Part shown: piece by piece, positions 18,970 through 28,466 of the stretch | How positions within the stretch are numbered: the stretch's first letter is position 1 | Layout: each line of letters starts with the position of its first letter | Assembly (NCBI GenBank): GCA_016930775.1 | Contig: JAFGGB010000031.1 | Coordinates: forward strand, 1-37,814 | Origin: Deltaproteobacteria bacterium | GTDB taxonomy: Bacteria; Desulfobacterota; Syntrophia; Syntrophales; UBA2210 | Direction: 5' to 3' | Length of the DNA stretch: 37,814 bases | Translations under genes and position numbers: made by a program | The notes under the pieces: model-generated | Told to the model about the DNA's origin: nothing | The model's database searches: none | What the model saw: the letters and a program-made list of their open reading frames with translations, nothing else

Positions 18970-19974
18970 TCATTCCTCAAGAGGCCAGCGCGACACTGCT
19001 CCAAGGTCCAGAGAATCTTTGCGGCCCCGTTCCAGGAAGGCATTGCCCACCGCGGCTATCATGGCGGCGTTGTCCGTACAGAGTTCGGGGGACGGAATAA
19101 AAAGGCCTAGGCGCCGGGTCCCGACGGATTCGCGAAAGCGTTCACGCAGACGGCTGTTGGAGGCAACGCCGCCCGCTACGACAATTCTGGGAATGCCGGT
19201 CTCATCGGCGGCGCGAATTGTTTTCTCCACGAGGACTTCCACAATTGCATCCTGATAGCTCGCCGCAAGATCCGCGAGTTCACCTTCCACGGGCATATCG
19301 CCTCTCTTCCGCAGATGATAGAGAAGTGCCGTCTTCAGGCCGCTGAAACTGAAATCATATCCTTCACCCCGAAGGGCTCGTGGAAACGACAGGGCTGATG
19401 GATTGCCCTTCCGTGCCAGCCGATCGATTATGACCCCTCCGGGATATCCGAGGTTAAGCATCTTCGCTGCCTTGTCATAGGCCTCGCCGGCGGCGTCGTC
19501 TCGCGTCTGGCCCAGGAGTCTGCTGCTGCCGAATCCCTTTACGACATAGAGGTGCGTGTGTCCACCTGAGACGACAAGGGCGATGAAAGGAAAACACGGC
19601 GGATCATCGCCAAGAAAGACCGCCGCGATATGGCCCTCGATATGATTAACGCCTACGTAAGGAATGCCGAGTCCGTAAGCCAACGATTTGGCCAGGGACA
19701 TCCCGACAATAAGAGATCCCATCAGGCCGGGACCCCGAGTAACGGCTATGCCGTCGATATCGGGGAAAATCACTCCTGCGGCATCAAGGGCTTCCTGGAT
19801 AACCGGAACGATTGCCTCGATATGCTTTCTCGATGCCAATTCCGGCACGACGCCGCCGTACCGGCTGTGAACATTGATCTGGGAAGCGACGACACTGGAA
19901 CGTATCACTGCACCTTTCTCAACAACGGCAGCGGCCGTTTCATCGCAGGACGACTCGATTCCCAAAACGAGCAT
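18970..19974 (-). CDS. tsaD: tRNA N6-adenosine threonylcarbamoyltransferase
   Basis: MLVLGIESSCDETAAAVVE, PELASRKHIEAI, RGPGLMGSLIVGMSLAKSLA, GVNHIEGH, LVVSGGHTHLY, DNAAMIAAVG. Confidence 0.96.
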   Translation of the reverse strand: MLVLGIESSCDETAAAVVEKGAVIRSSVVASQINVHSRYGGVVPELASRKHIEAIVPVIQEALDAAGVIFPDIDGIAVTRGPGLMGSLIVGMSLAKSLAYGLGIPYVGVNHIEGHIAAVFLGDDPPCFPFIALVVSGGHTHLYVVKGFGSSRLLGQTRDDAAGEAYDKAAKMLNLGYPGGVIIDRLARKGNPSALSFPRALRGEGYDFSFSGLKTALLYHLRKRGDMPVEGELADLAASYQDAIVEVLVEKTIRAADETGIPRIVVAGGVASNSRLRERFRESVGTRRLGLFIPSPELCTDNAAMIAAVGNAFLERGRKDSLDLGAVSRWPLEE

Positions 19975-20091
19975 TCGGTTTTTCGGCTCCACAAAGAGTG
20001 GCAAAGGGTATATAAGAAAAGCATGTTTTTGTAAACAAGGAATCTGAAATGACGGAGTTCGCCACATTATCGGAAAGGAAACAAGGTCTGC

Positions 20092-21699
20092 ATGGAAATA
20101 CGAACTGACTTTCTGGTCATAGGGAGCGGTCTGGCAGGATTATTCTTCGCCATCAGGGCGGCCGATATCGGCACAGTAGCCGTTGTCACGAAAAAGGACA
20201 AGATCGAATCGAGCACCAATTACGCTCAAGGGGGAATCGCAGCCGTTATGGCCGAAGACGATTGTTTTGATTCCCACGTCGCCGATACGTTGACAAGCGG
20301 CGTAGGTCTCTGCAATGAAGACATAGTAAATCTGGTTGTCAAGGAGGGACCTGAACGCATCGACGATCTCATTGACTGGGGCGTCTCATTTTCAAAGAAG
20401 AGCGATGCGCCCGAAAGGGGTTTTGACCTTGGCCGAGAAGGCGGACACAGCCACCGCAGGGTCCTCCATGCCAAGGATTACACAGGCAGAGAAATCGAGC
20501 GAGTTCTGTCGGAACGGGCAGAACAGCACCCGAATATCGCCATCTATGAAAACCATTTCGCCGTCAACCTGATAACCCGTTCGAAGCTGACGGGAGAGCG
20601 ACGAAGTGCAAACCTCTGCCTCGGCGCTTACGTGCTCGACATCGAGGGACGCGCCATTCATACCTTCAGGGCGCCTTATGTCGTTCTCGCTTCAGGAGGG
20701 AGCGGCAAGACATACCTCTATACATCAAACCCCGACATCGCCACGGGAGACGGACTGGCCATGGCATACCGGGCCGGGGCCGCTATCGCGAACATGGAAT
20801 TCTTCCAGTTTCATCCCACATGCCTGTATCATCCAGCAGCAAAATCCTTCCTCGTGAGCGAAGCTGTCAGGGGCGAAGGCGGCGAGCTCAAGCTTCGGAA
20901 CGGCAGCGCCTTCATGGAGAAATATCATCCCCTGAAAAGCCTTGCGCCCCGGGACGTTGTTGCTCGGGCCATCGACACGGAGATGAAACGGAACGGCGAT
21001 GATTTCGTGCTTCTCGATATAACCCACAAGGACCGTGATTTTTTAAGCAAACGCTTCCCCACGATCTACGAACGCTGCCTCTCCCTCGGCATCGATATGG
21101 CTTGCGAACCCATCCCCGTTGTTCCGGCGGCTCACTACCAGTGCGGCGGCGTTCTCGTCGACGATTACGCCCGAACGACAATAGAAGGACTTTTTGCCTG
21201 CGGCGAAGTAGCTTGCACGGGTCTCCACGGCGCCAACCGCTTGGCCAGCAATTCTCTTCTGGAAGCCGTTGTTTTTGCCAACCGCGCCTTCCTGAAAGTT
21301 TCCGAGATGCTGCCCGGGAAAACCGAAGAATCTTTTTCCATTCCTCCATGGGATCCCAAGGGCGCTACGGAGAGCGACGAATCGATCGTCGTCTCCCACA
21401 ACTGGGATGAAATCAGGCGCTGCATGTGGAACTACGTTGGAATTGTAAGGTCCGACAAGCGCCTCGCCCGGGCTAAACGGCGCATCGATCTTATCAAGCA
21501 GGAGATCGATGAATATTACTGGAACTTCACAATCACCCCCGATCTGCTGGAACTGAGAAACATCGCCGACGTGGCCCAGTTGATCGTGGCATGCGCAATC
21601 ATGAGAAAGGAAAGCCGTGGTCTGCACAATACCATCGATTACCCTACGAAAGACGACGCCAATTGGCGACGAAATACAATCATTCAGCAATACCCGTGA
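20092..21699 (+). CDS. nadB: L-aspartate oxidase
   Basis: DFLVIGSGLAGLFFAIRAAD, SSTNYAQGGIAAV, EGGHSHRRVLHAKDYTG, FFQFHPTCLY, PAAHYQCGGVLVDDYARTTIEGLFACGEVACTGLHGANRLASNSLLEAVVFANRA. Confidence 0.97.
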   Translation: MEIRTDFLVIGSGLAGLFFAIRAADIGTVAVVTKKDKIESSTNYAQGGIAAVMAEDDCFDSHVADTLTSGVGLCNEDIVNLVVKEGPERIDDLIDWGVSFSKKSDAPERGFDLGREGGHSHRRVLHAKDYTGREIERVLSERAEQHPNIAIYENHFAVNLITRSKLTGERRSANLCLGAYVLDIEGRAIHTFRAPYVVLASGGSGKTYLYTSNPDIATGDGLAMAYRAGAAIANMEFFQFHPTCLYHPAAKSFLVSEAVRGEGGELKLRNGSAFMEKYHPLKSLAPRDVVARAIDTEMKRNGDDFVLLDITHKDRDFLSKRFPTIYERCLSLGIDMACEPIPVVPAAHYQCGGVLVDDYARTTIEGLFACGEVACTGLHGANRLASNSLLEAVVFANRAFLKVSEMLPGKTEESFSIPPWDPKGATESDESIVVSHNWDEIRRCMWNYVGIVRSDKRLARAKRRIDLIKQEIDEYYWNFTITPDLLELRNIADVAQLIVACAIMRKESRGLHNTIDYPTKDDANWRRNTIIQQYP

Positions 21700-21756
21700 A
21701 TGAAGTTCCGTTAACCCGGAAGAGAGAACTGTCGGGGCTGCAATAAAAAAGCTCCG

Positions 21757-21776
21757 TCGATTGCACTAACAATCGA
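21757..21776. other. Perfect hairpin TCGATTG-CACTAA-CAATCGA between nadB and gcvT
   Basis: Exact 7-bp arms. No T tract, so not called a terminator. Confidence 0.5.
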
Positions 21777-21926
21777 TCCGGTGGATAAACTGAACGAGAT
21801 CAAGAGGATTCGTGAAGTTCTGTCGAGACTTCAAGGATTCTTCATAAAAACCTGTTGACAGAAATCCACGCGATACTTACTGTTGATCGTGATGAACATC
21901 GGGACATACGAGGTCGAGTGTCTATA

Positions 21927-23201
21927 ATGATCGATCAACGCAAGACGACGCCTCTTTATTCCTGGCACCTCTCGCAGGGCGCCAGAATGTCTGTCTTCGG
22001 CGGCTATGACATGCCTCTCTGGTATCGAGGCGGCATGAAAGAAGAGCACTTGTCGGTTATACAACGGGCCGGCCTTTTCGATACGAGCCACATGTCCGTC
22101 CTATCAATCTCGGGCGTCGCTTCTTTCGATCTTCTTCAGCGCTGTTTCACGAAAGACCTCGCCGCCTGCATCGGAACGAACAGAGGTCCTCTGGTTCCGG
22201 GTCGGTGCGTCTACGGCGCCTTTCTCAACGAGAAAGGCCACGTGATCGATGACGCCATAGTCTACGATATGGGCGGCCGTCGATACTTGGTTGTTGTGAA
22301 CGCCGGCATGGGAACGACAATATGCGACCATCTGCGACATCATGATCAAACAGTGTCCTGCTGTATCGACGATCTCTCCGACCGCATAGGGAAAATGGAT
22401 CTCCAGGGCCCGCTCGCAGCTAAAATTCTCGCGCCTCTTCTCAGAGATTCCCAATCGGTCTTCGAAAAAATGCCCTATTTCAGCTTCAAGGGATTCTTTG
22501 ACTCAGACGAATCGGAAGCTTCTGCCGTCCTTCTGAATGACGGCAGACCTATTCTCCTTTCACGGACCGGGTACACGGGCGAATTTGGATTCGAGATCTT
22601 CGTTGCAAGGGAAGCCGCTCTCGACCTTTGGAAACTCATCCTCACCAGCGGCGAAACAGGGGGTCTTGTCGCCTGCGGCCTGGCTGCCCGCGATTCCCTG
22701 AGAACGGGAGCAAAACTTCCGCTGTCTCACCAGGATATTGGTCCATGGCCGTTTATCCATAATCCCTGGACATTCGCTCTGCCATTCAACACTGAAGGAT
22801 CGGGGTTCACGAAAGACTTCATAGGCGCACAGGCCATCGCGGAGGATCGGAACGCCGAGCGAACCTATGCTTTCGCAGGATACGATGTTCGCAAGGTTTC
22901 CACGGCCGATCCGGCAATCGTTCTCGACAGGAATGATCGTGCAATCGGGACTGTCTTGACCTGCGCCACGGACATGGCCATAGACAGGGTAGAAAACCAT
23001 ATAGCGAGCATCGCCAGTCCCGATAGACCGTCCGATTTCTCGCCGGGAGGTCTGTCCTGCGGTTTTATCAAGACATCGGCCGTCCTCAGACCGGGGAACA
23101 TCGTCAAACTTAAGGACAAAAGGCGGGTTCTCACGGTCGAAATCGTCGACGACATACGTCCCGACCGCACGGCCCGCCGTCCCATAATCGAAATGGCGTG
23201 A
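21927..23201 (+). CDS. gcvT: Glycine cleavage system T protein (aminomethyltransferase)
   Basis: TPLYSWHLSQGARMSVFGGYDMPLWYRGGMKEEHLSVIQRAGLFDTSHMSVL, RTGYTGEFGFEIF, LAARDSLRTGAKLPLSHQDI. Start moved to ATG 21927. Confidence 0.94.
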   Translation: MIDQRKTTPLYSWHLSQGARMSVFGGYDMPLWYRGGMKEEHLSVIQRAGLFDTSHMSVLSISGVASFDLLQRCFTKDLAACIGTNRGPLVPGRCVYGAFLNEKGHVIDDAIVYDMGGRRYLVVVNAGMGTTICDHLRHHDQTVSCCIDDLSDRIGKMDLQGPLAAKILAPLLRDSQSVFEKMPYFSFKGFFDSDESEASAVLLNDGRPILLSRTGYTGEFGFEIFVAREAALDLWKLILTSGETGGLVACGLAARDSLRTGAKLPLSHQDIGPWPFIHNPWTFALPFNTEGSGFTKDFIGAQAIAEDRNAERTYAFAGYDVRKVSTADPAIVLDRNDRAIGTVLTCATDMAIDRVENHIASIASPDRPSDFSPGGLSCGFIKTSAVLRPGNIVKLKDKRRVLTVEIVDDIRPDRTARRPIIEMA

Positions 23202-23271
23202 TCGACAATCGCAACGGTCCCATTCCGCGAAAACGACATGAACCTATACCAGCGTTATAAGGAGGCGACGC

Positions 23272-23676
23272 ATGAAAGAAATAAGCGAACTTAATTTGCC
23301 CGATGACATCCACTATGCCGAGGACCACGAATGGGCCCGATGGGAGGACGAAACGATTAAAATCGGAATCGACGATTACGCCCAAGACCAGCTGGGCGAC
23401 ATCGTATTCGTGGACCTTCCTCAGCCGGGCAGCCGCTTCGAAAAAGGAGAAGAGTTCGGCACTGTGGAATCCGTGAAGGCCGTATCGGAACTCTATATCC
23501 CTCTGAGCGGCGAGATAGTCGCCATCAACAAGGATCTTGAGGATTCACCGGAACTGGTCAATCATGACCCCTATGAAGACGGCTGGATGATAGAAATAAA
23601 ACCCGACGACCCCCGGGAATATGAACAACTCATGGACAAAAGAACCTACCTAGAGATGCTGAAGGGACTTGAATAA
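23272..23676 (+). CDS. gcvH: Glycine cleavage system H protein
   Basis: HYAEDHEWARWEDETIKIGIDDYAQDQLGDIVFVDLPQPG and lipoyl-lysine motif GTVESVKAVSELY. Confidence 0.97.
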   Translation: MKEISELNLPDDIHYAEDHEWARWEDETIKIGIDDYAQDQLGDIVFVDLPQPGSRFEKGEEFGTVESVKAVSELYIPLSGEIVAINKDLEDSPELVNHDPYEDGWMIEIKPDDPREYEQLMDKRTYLEMLKGLE

Positions 23677-25008
23677 ATGCGCTACTTCCCCCACACCGCG
23701 GGAGATGTCGAATCGATGCTCTCCGTCGTTGGACGCCATTCTCTCGACGAACTTTTTTCTTCTATCCCTCCTTCCTGTCGGCTGGAAGACAAACTCGACC
23801 TGCCGGATCCAATGACCGAGTGGGAATTAAACGACCATATGAATGCTCTGGCCGCCGCTAATACAACGTCAGAGAATGGCAAGCTCTTTATCGGGGCCGG
23901 AAGCTATGATCATTTTATACCCGCCTCCGTTGCCGCTCTGAGCGGACGTTCCGAATTCGTCACATCATACACGCCGTACCAGCCTGAAATAAGCCAGGGC
24001 ACTCTTCAGGCGATTTACGAATATCAGACTCTAACTGCTCGACTGCTGGGCCTCGAAACAGCCAATGCCTCCATGTATGACGGCGCATCGGCCCTTGCAG
24101 AGGGAATGCTCATGGCCCTTCGCCTTTCCAAGAAACGAACGATAGCCCTCTCCCGGCTTATCCATCCCCACTGCCAAGGGGTTGTGCGGACCTATCTCGC
24201 GCCCACGGACTGCACCATCGTGGAACTGCCGTGCGGAACCGACGGAAGAACCGATCTCTCGCCTCTCAAGGGTCGAACGGACATAGCGGCAGTGGCCGTT
24301 CAATCGCCCAATTTTTTCGGCGTCATCGAAGATCTTGAAACAATAGTCGGCACGGCAAAGGGAATAAACGCCTTGACTGTCGCATCTTTCACGGAAGCTC
24401 TCGCCTACGGCCTCTTGCAGCCGCCAGGTTATTTCGGCGCCGACATAGCCTGCGGCGAAGGTCAAAGCATGGGCATCCCACGGATATTCGGAGGACCGGC
24501 GCTGGGCATGTTCGCCAGTCGCATGGAATACGTGAGAAACATGCCGGGCAGACTTGTGGGCGTCACCTCGGACCGCGAAGGAGCGCGGGGCTTCGTCCTC
24601 ACATTGTCAACGAGGGAACAGCACATACGGCGGGAAAAAGCGACGTCCAACATCTGTACGAACAACAGCCTGTGCGCTCTCATCGCCGCCATATATATGG
24701 CATCTCTCGGCGGCACGGGACTCCGCCGGCTTGCTCAGCTCAACCGCGACAAGTCCGAATACCTCAAATCCGGCCTTCTTTCCCGGGGATTCCGTTCCGT
24801 CTTCACCGGTCAAACATTTAATGAGTTTGTCCTCGAGGCGCCGGCAGGATTCAGCCGCACCTACCGGAAACTGCTTGAACGGAAAATCGTGGCAGGTCTG
24901 CGCATGGACCGCTATTATCCAGATCTCAAAAACCATTACCTTTTCTGCGCTACCGAACGGCACAGCAAAGCCGATATGGACGCTCTCCTCGAGGAGGTGA
25001 ATGCATGA
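23677..25008 (+). CDS. gcvPA: Glycine dehydrogenase (decarboxylating) subunit 1
   Basis: FIGAGSYDHFIPASVAALSGRSEFVTSYTPYQPEISQGTLQAIYEYQTLTARLLGLETANASMYDGASALAEG. Confidence 0.96.
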   Translation: MRYFPHTAGDVESMLSVVGRHSLDELFSSIPPSCRLEDKLDLPDPMTEWELNDHMNALAAANTTSENGKLFIGAGSYDHFIPASVAALSGRSEFVTSYTPYQPEISQGTLQAIYEYQTLTARLLGLETANASMYDGASALAEGMLMALRLSKKRTIALSRLIHPHCQGVVRTYLAPTDCTIVELPCGTDGRTDLSPLKGRTDIAAVAVQSPNFFGVIEDLETIVGTAKGINALTVASFTEALAYGLLQPPGYFGADIACGEGQSMGIPRIFGGPALGMFASRMEYVRNMPGRLVGVTSDREGARGFVLTLSTREQHIRREKATSNICTNNSLCALIAAIYMASLGGTGLRRLAQLNRDKSEYLKSGLLSRGFRSVFTGQTFNEFVLEAPAGFSRTYRKLLERKIVAGLRMDRYYPDLKNHYLFCATERHSKADMDALLEEVNA

Positions 25009-26462
25009 CCGAGATTGCCGGAACAACAGGCCTGATTCTGAACGAACCGCTCCTCTGGGAAAAGGGCAAAGAGGGTCGCGAGGGGTACTCCATGCCCCGC
25101 CGCGACGTGCCCGTCGTTCCTTTGGACTTCGGCGCCGCCGAATCATCCCCCGATATACCCGATCTTTCCGAAATCGACGTCGTCCGTCACTATACTCGCC
25201 TCTCCCAGTGGAATTTCGGCGTCGACACAGGGATGTACCCTCTGGGGTCATGCACGATGAAGTACAACCCCAAAACGAACGAGAGGCAGGCATCGCTGGA
25301 AGGTTTCGCCGGCGCCCATCCCCTCGTCCCCGAACATCTCAATCAAGGGATTCTTCGGCTTCTCTTCGAACTTCAAGGGTATCTCTGCGAAATTACGGGC
25401 ATGGACGCCGCGACGTTGCAACCGGCGGCCGGCGCTCAGGGCGAACTCACGGGGATGCTCGTCATTCACGCCTATTATGCGGCGAAGGGTGAGCGCCGTT
25501 CAAAAATCATCGTCCCGGACACAGCCCATGGGACAAACCCGGCAAGCGCTGCCCTGTGCGGGTTCAAGGCCGCGCCCGTCGCGTCGAGCGCGGACGGACT
25601 CCTCACGGCCGAAGCCGTCGCCGCACTCATGGACGAGGAAACGGCGGGAATCATGGTGACGAACCCGAACACCCTCGGTTTTTTTGAAACCAATCTGCCG
25701 GAAATAGCGGAAGTCGTTCACGCCAAGGGAGGCGTCGTCTACTGCGATGGAGCAAATATGAACGCCGTCATGGGCATCGTCAAGATGGGACGGATCGGCG
25801 CGGACATCATGCACCTGAATCTTCATAAAACCTTTTCGACGCCGCACGGAGGCGGCGGTCCCGGCGCCGGGCCGATCTGCGTGAAGGCTTATCTTGCACC
25901 CTACCTGCCTGAGCCGCGCATTATCCATGACCACGGAGAATACAGACTATCAGAGGATTTTCCTCAATCGATAGGAAGAATTCATTCCTTCATGGGCAAC
26001 GTCGGGGTCATGATCAAGGCTTACAGCTATATCAGGACCATGGGAGCGGAATACCTGAAAAGGGCAAGCGAGCTTGCCGTCCTGAACGCCAACTACCTGA
26101 AGGAACGGCTGAAGGGCGCCTATCACCTTGCCTATGATCGTCCCTGCATGCACGAATGCGTCTTTTCCGACCGCTACCAGGCCGTCCGCAAGATAAAAGC
26201 CCTCGACATAGCCAAGGCGCTGATGGATTTCGGCTTTCATCCCCCCACGATCTATTTCCCGCTTGTGGTCCCCGGCGCGCTCATGGTGGAACCTACGGAA
26301 ACGGAATCGAAGGAAGACATAGACCGTCTGATATCGGCTTTTCTGGCTATCGCCGAACAGGCGGAGGAGAACCCGGAACAACTTCTCGAATCGCCGCGCA
26401 AAACCAAGGTCAGGCGACTCGACGAAACGCAAGCCGCCAGAAAACCTTGTCTGGCTGGCTAG
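25005..26462 (+). CDS. gcvPB: Glycine dehydrogenase (decarboxylating) subunit 2
   Basis: MYPLGSCTMKYNPK, ITGMDAATLQPAAGAQGELTGMLVIHAYY, PDTAHGTNPASAALCGF, GADIMHLNLHKTFSTPHGGGGPGAGPI. Confidence 0.97.
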   Translation: MTEIAGTTGLILNEPLLWEKGKEGREGYSMPRRDVPVVPLDFGAAESSPDIPDLSEIDVVRHYTRLSQWNFGVDTGMYPLGSCTMKYNPKTNERQASLEGFAGAHPLVPEHLNQGILRLLFELQGYLCEITGMDAATLQPAAGAQGELTGMLVIHAYYAAKGERRSKIIVPDTAHGTNPASAALCGFKAAPVASSADGLLTAEAVAALMDEETAGIMVTNPNTLGFFETNLPEIAEVVHAKGGVVYCDGANMNAVMGIVKMGRIGADIMHLNLHKTFSTPHGGGGPGAGPICVKAYLAPYLPEPRIIHDHGEYRLSEDFPQSIGRIHSFMGNVGVMIKAYSYIRTMGAEYLKRASELAVLNANYLKERLKGAYHLAYDRPCMHECVFSDRYQAVRKIKALDIAKALMDFGFHPPTIYFPLVVPGALMVEPTETESKEDIDRLISAFLAIAEQAEENPEQLLESPRKTKVRRLDETQAARKPCLAG

Positions 26463-26617
26463 AAAGCTTCGAAGATATCACAGAAGACGAGATATTGATT
26501 GTCTGTGAATATGAAGCTTCTACGCCGACAATCTGCTGAAGGACCATGATCTCGGCATTCGCAAGGCATGCATGCCTACCCGACAAACGGCGATTTCGCA
26601 ACAGGCAGGGAACAACA

Positions 26618-27307
26618 TTGAGGGAAAGCTGGTTTTTCATCGATCTTCCACGGACACCTTACGGAGAGGCCCTGAAACTGCAGCGCCGCCTCGTCGACGC
26701 CCGAAGAACGGCCCGCCTGGCCAGGGATATTGTTCTCCTTACGGAGCACGATCCCGTTTTCACTCTCGGGCGCCATAGCGCGGCGGAGGGATACTGCACC
26801 GGCAAATCTCCCGCGATGAGGGAGGGAATACCCGTCGTCGCTGTTGAACGAGGGGGAAACATCACCTACCACGGTCCGGGACAACTTGTCGTCTATCCCA
26901 TCGTAGCGCTGCACGCCCGCCGTCTCGATGTGAGGACCTATGTGAGCCTTCTCGAAGAAACCATGATCAGGACAGCGCTCCACTGGAATATTCCGGCCGA
27001 ACGGAACAACGTGAACCCCGGCGTCTGGATTGGTGCGAGGAAGCTGGGAAGCGTGGGCATCGCTCTTCGCCGCGGAATCGCCTTTCACGGCTTTGCATTA
27101 AATGTCAGCTGCACGCCCGAACCCTTCAATTGGATCAGCCCCTGCGGCCTCAAGGGAATCGCCATGACATCCATCGCTCAGGAAGCTCGTGCGCCGGTGA
27201 CCGTTGATGAGGCTCGAATCGTTGTTCACCATCATCTGGCCGATATATTCTCTGTGGAACTATGTCCCGCCGATATGCCTGCTATCGCAGGAATGGGCAC
27301 ATTCTGA
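26618..27307 (+). CDS. lipB: Lipoyl(octanoyl) transferase
   Basis: VFTLGRHS, VERGGNITYHGPGQLVVYPI, GVWIGARKLGSVGIALRRGIAFHGFALNVSCTPEPFNWISPCGL. TTG start at 26618 proposed; the track starts at 26546. Confidence 0.93.
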   Translation: MRESWFFIDLPRTPYGEALKLQRRLVDARRTARLARDIVLLTEHDPVFTLGRHSAAEGYCTGKSPAMREGIPVVAVERGGNITYHGPGQLVVYPIVALHARRLDVRTYVSLLEETMIRTALHWNIPAERNNVNPGVWIGARKLGSVGIALRRGIAFHGFALNVSCTPEPFNWISPCGLKGIAMTSIAQEARAPVTVDEARIVVHHHLADIFSVELCPADMPAIAGMGTF

Positions 27308-28206
27308 TGGCTTCATCCCCTACAAGGCGCCGCGCCGACTCGTCGAGAAAACCCGCCTGGCTGAAACGATCTCTGCCGGCAGGGCCCGCCTATGAAGCAG
27401 TCCGGCGCATGACGAGACTGTCGGGGGTTAACACGGTTTGCCGTGAAGCTCGATGTCCCAATATCTGGGAGTGTTTCGGCCGCAGAACGGCTACGTTCCT
27501 CCTTATGGGACCCTCCTGCAGCCGACACTGCAGATTCTGCGCCGTCAAAAAGGGCTCTCTTCAACCGCTCGACTCCGACGAACCCCGACGCGTAGCGGAA
27601 ACGGTGCAACGAATGGGACTTCGTCACGCCGTCATCACCTCGGTAACCCGCGACGACTTGCCCGACGGCGGCGCCCGTCACATAGCCGAAACGATCCTCC
27701 GCATCCGCGAACTTCTCTCAGAAACGACCGTCGAGATACTTATACCCGACTTCAGAGGCGAACCGGAGGCGATTCAAACCGTTGTCGCGGCAAAACCCCA
27801 CGTAATCGGCCACAACATGGAAACGGTCAGGCGCCTCTTTCCAATGGTTCGTCCCGAGGGAAATTACGACCTGTCGCTCACGGTCTTGAAAACAATTAAA
27901 AAAGAAATGCCGGGAATCATTGCCAAGTCCGGATTTATGCTGGGACTTGGCGAAAAGAAGGAAGAGGTGGAGGAGATGCTCCTGGACCTGCGGCACTGCA
28001 ACTGCGATGTTGTCACCATCGGACAATACCTCCAGCCTGACCGCTGCAATGCGCCCGTTCATCGGTTCGTGGATCCCGAGGAATTTAACGACTGGGAACG
28101 GCTGGCTTCCGTCATGGGATTTCGAAACTCGGTCTGCGGACCCCTCGTCCGAAGCTCCTATAGAGCCGAAGAGATGTACGAAAATATTTCTTCTATAATT
28201 ACCTGA
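27307..28206 (+). CDS. lipA: Lipoyl synthase (radical SAM)
   Basis: CREARCPNIWECFGRRTATFLLMGPSCSRHCRFCAV (both cluster motifs), VITSVTRDDLPDGGARHIAETI, KSGFMLGLGE, YLQPDRCNAPVHRFV. Start overlaps lipB stop (TGATG). Confidence 0.96.
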   Translation: MASSPTRRRADSSRKPAWLKRSLPAGPAYEAVRRMTRLSGVNTVCREARCPNIWECFGRRTATFLLMGPSCSRHCRFCAVKKGSLQPLDSDEPRRVAETVQRMGLRHAVITSVTRDDLPDGGARHIAETILRIRELLSETTVEILIPDFRGEPEAIQTVVAAKPHVIGHNMETVRRLFPMVRPEGNYDLSLTVLKTIKKEMPGIIAKSGFMLGLGEKKEEVEEMLLDLRHCNCDVVTIGQYLQPDRCNAPVHRFVDPEEFNDWERLASVMGFRNSVCGPLVRSSYRAEEMYENISSIIT

Positions 28207-28299
28207 TATCATAACCGATATTCCGCAATATCAATCCCCCGCGACAGGAAGGGTTCAAGTTCTTATCATAAATGTCGATATATTGTTCGACAGTTCTAC

Positions 28300-28410
28300 C
28301 GGAGGACCGGTCCGGGTGCATTGATTGTCGCCCGCTACTGTTCCAACGGACGCCACGACACATCCCATGAAATTTGACATCGGTTCGAAACCCCGACGAA
28401 CCGGGAAGGC
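28300..28410 (+). ncRNA. Candidate cobalamin-riboswitch-like leader, possibly degenerate
   Basis: In order: GGGTGCA, GCCCGCTACTGTT, ACGGACGCCACGACA, CGGTTCG...CGAACCGGGAAGGC, resembling the CCCGCnACTGT, GCCACT and GGGAAGG boxes of the cobalamin element. The 3' closing box (GGAGACC-like) was not found. Confidence 0.35.
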
Positions 28411-28466
28411 ATCTGATATTCATACGGACTTTTCATCGAAGGGAACGCTAAGAGCTGAGGCAGATC

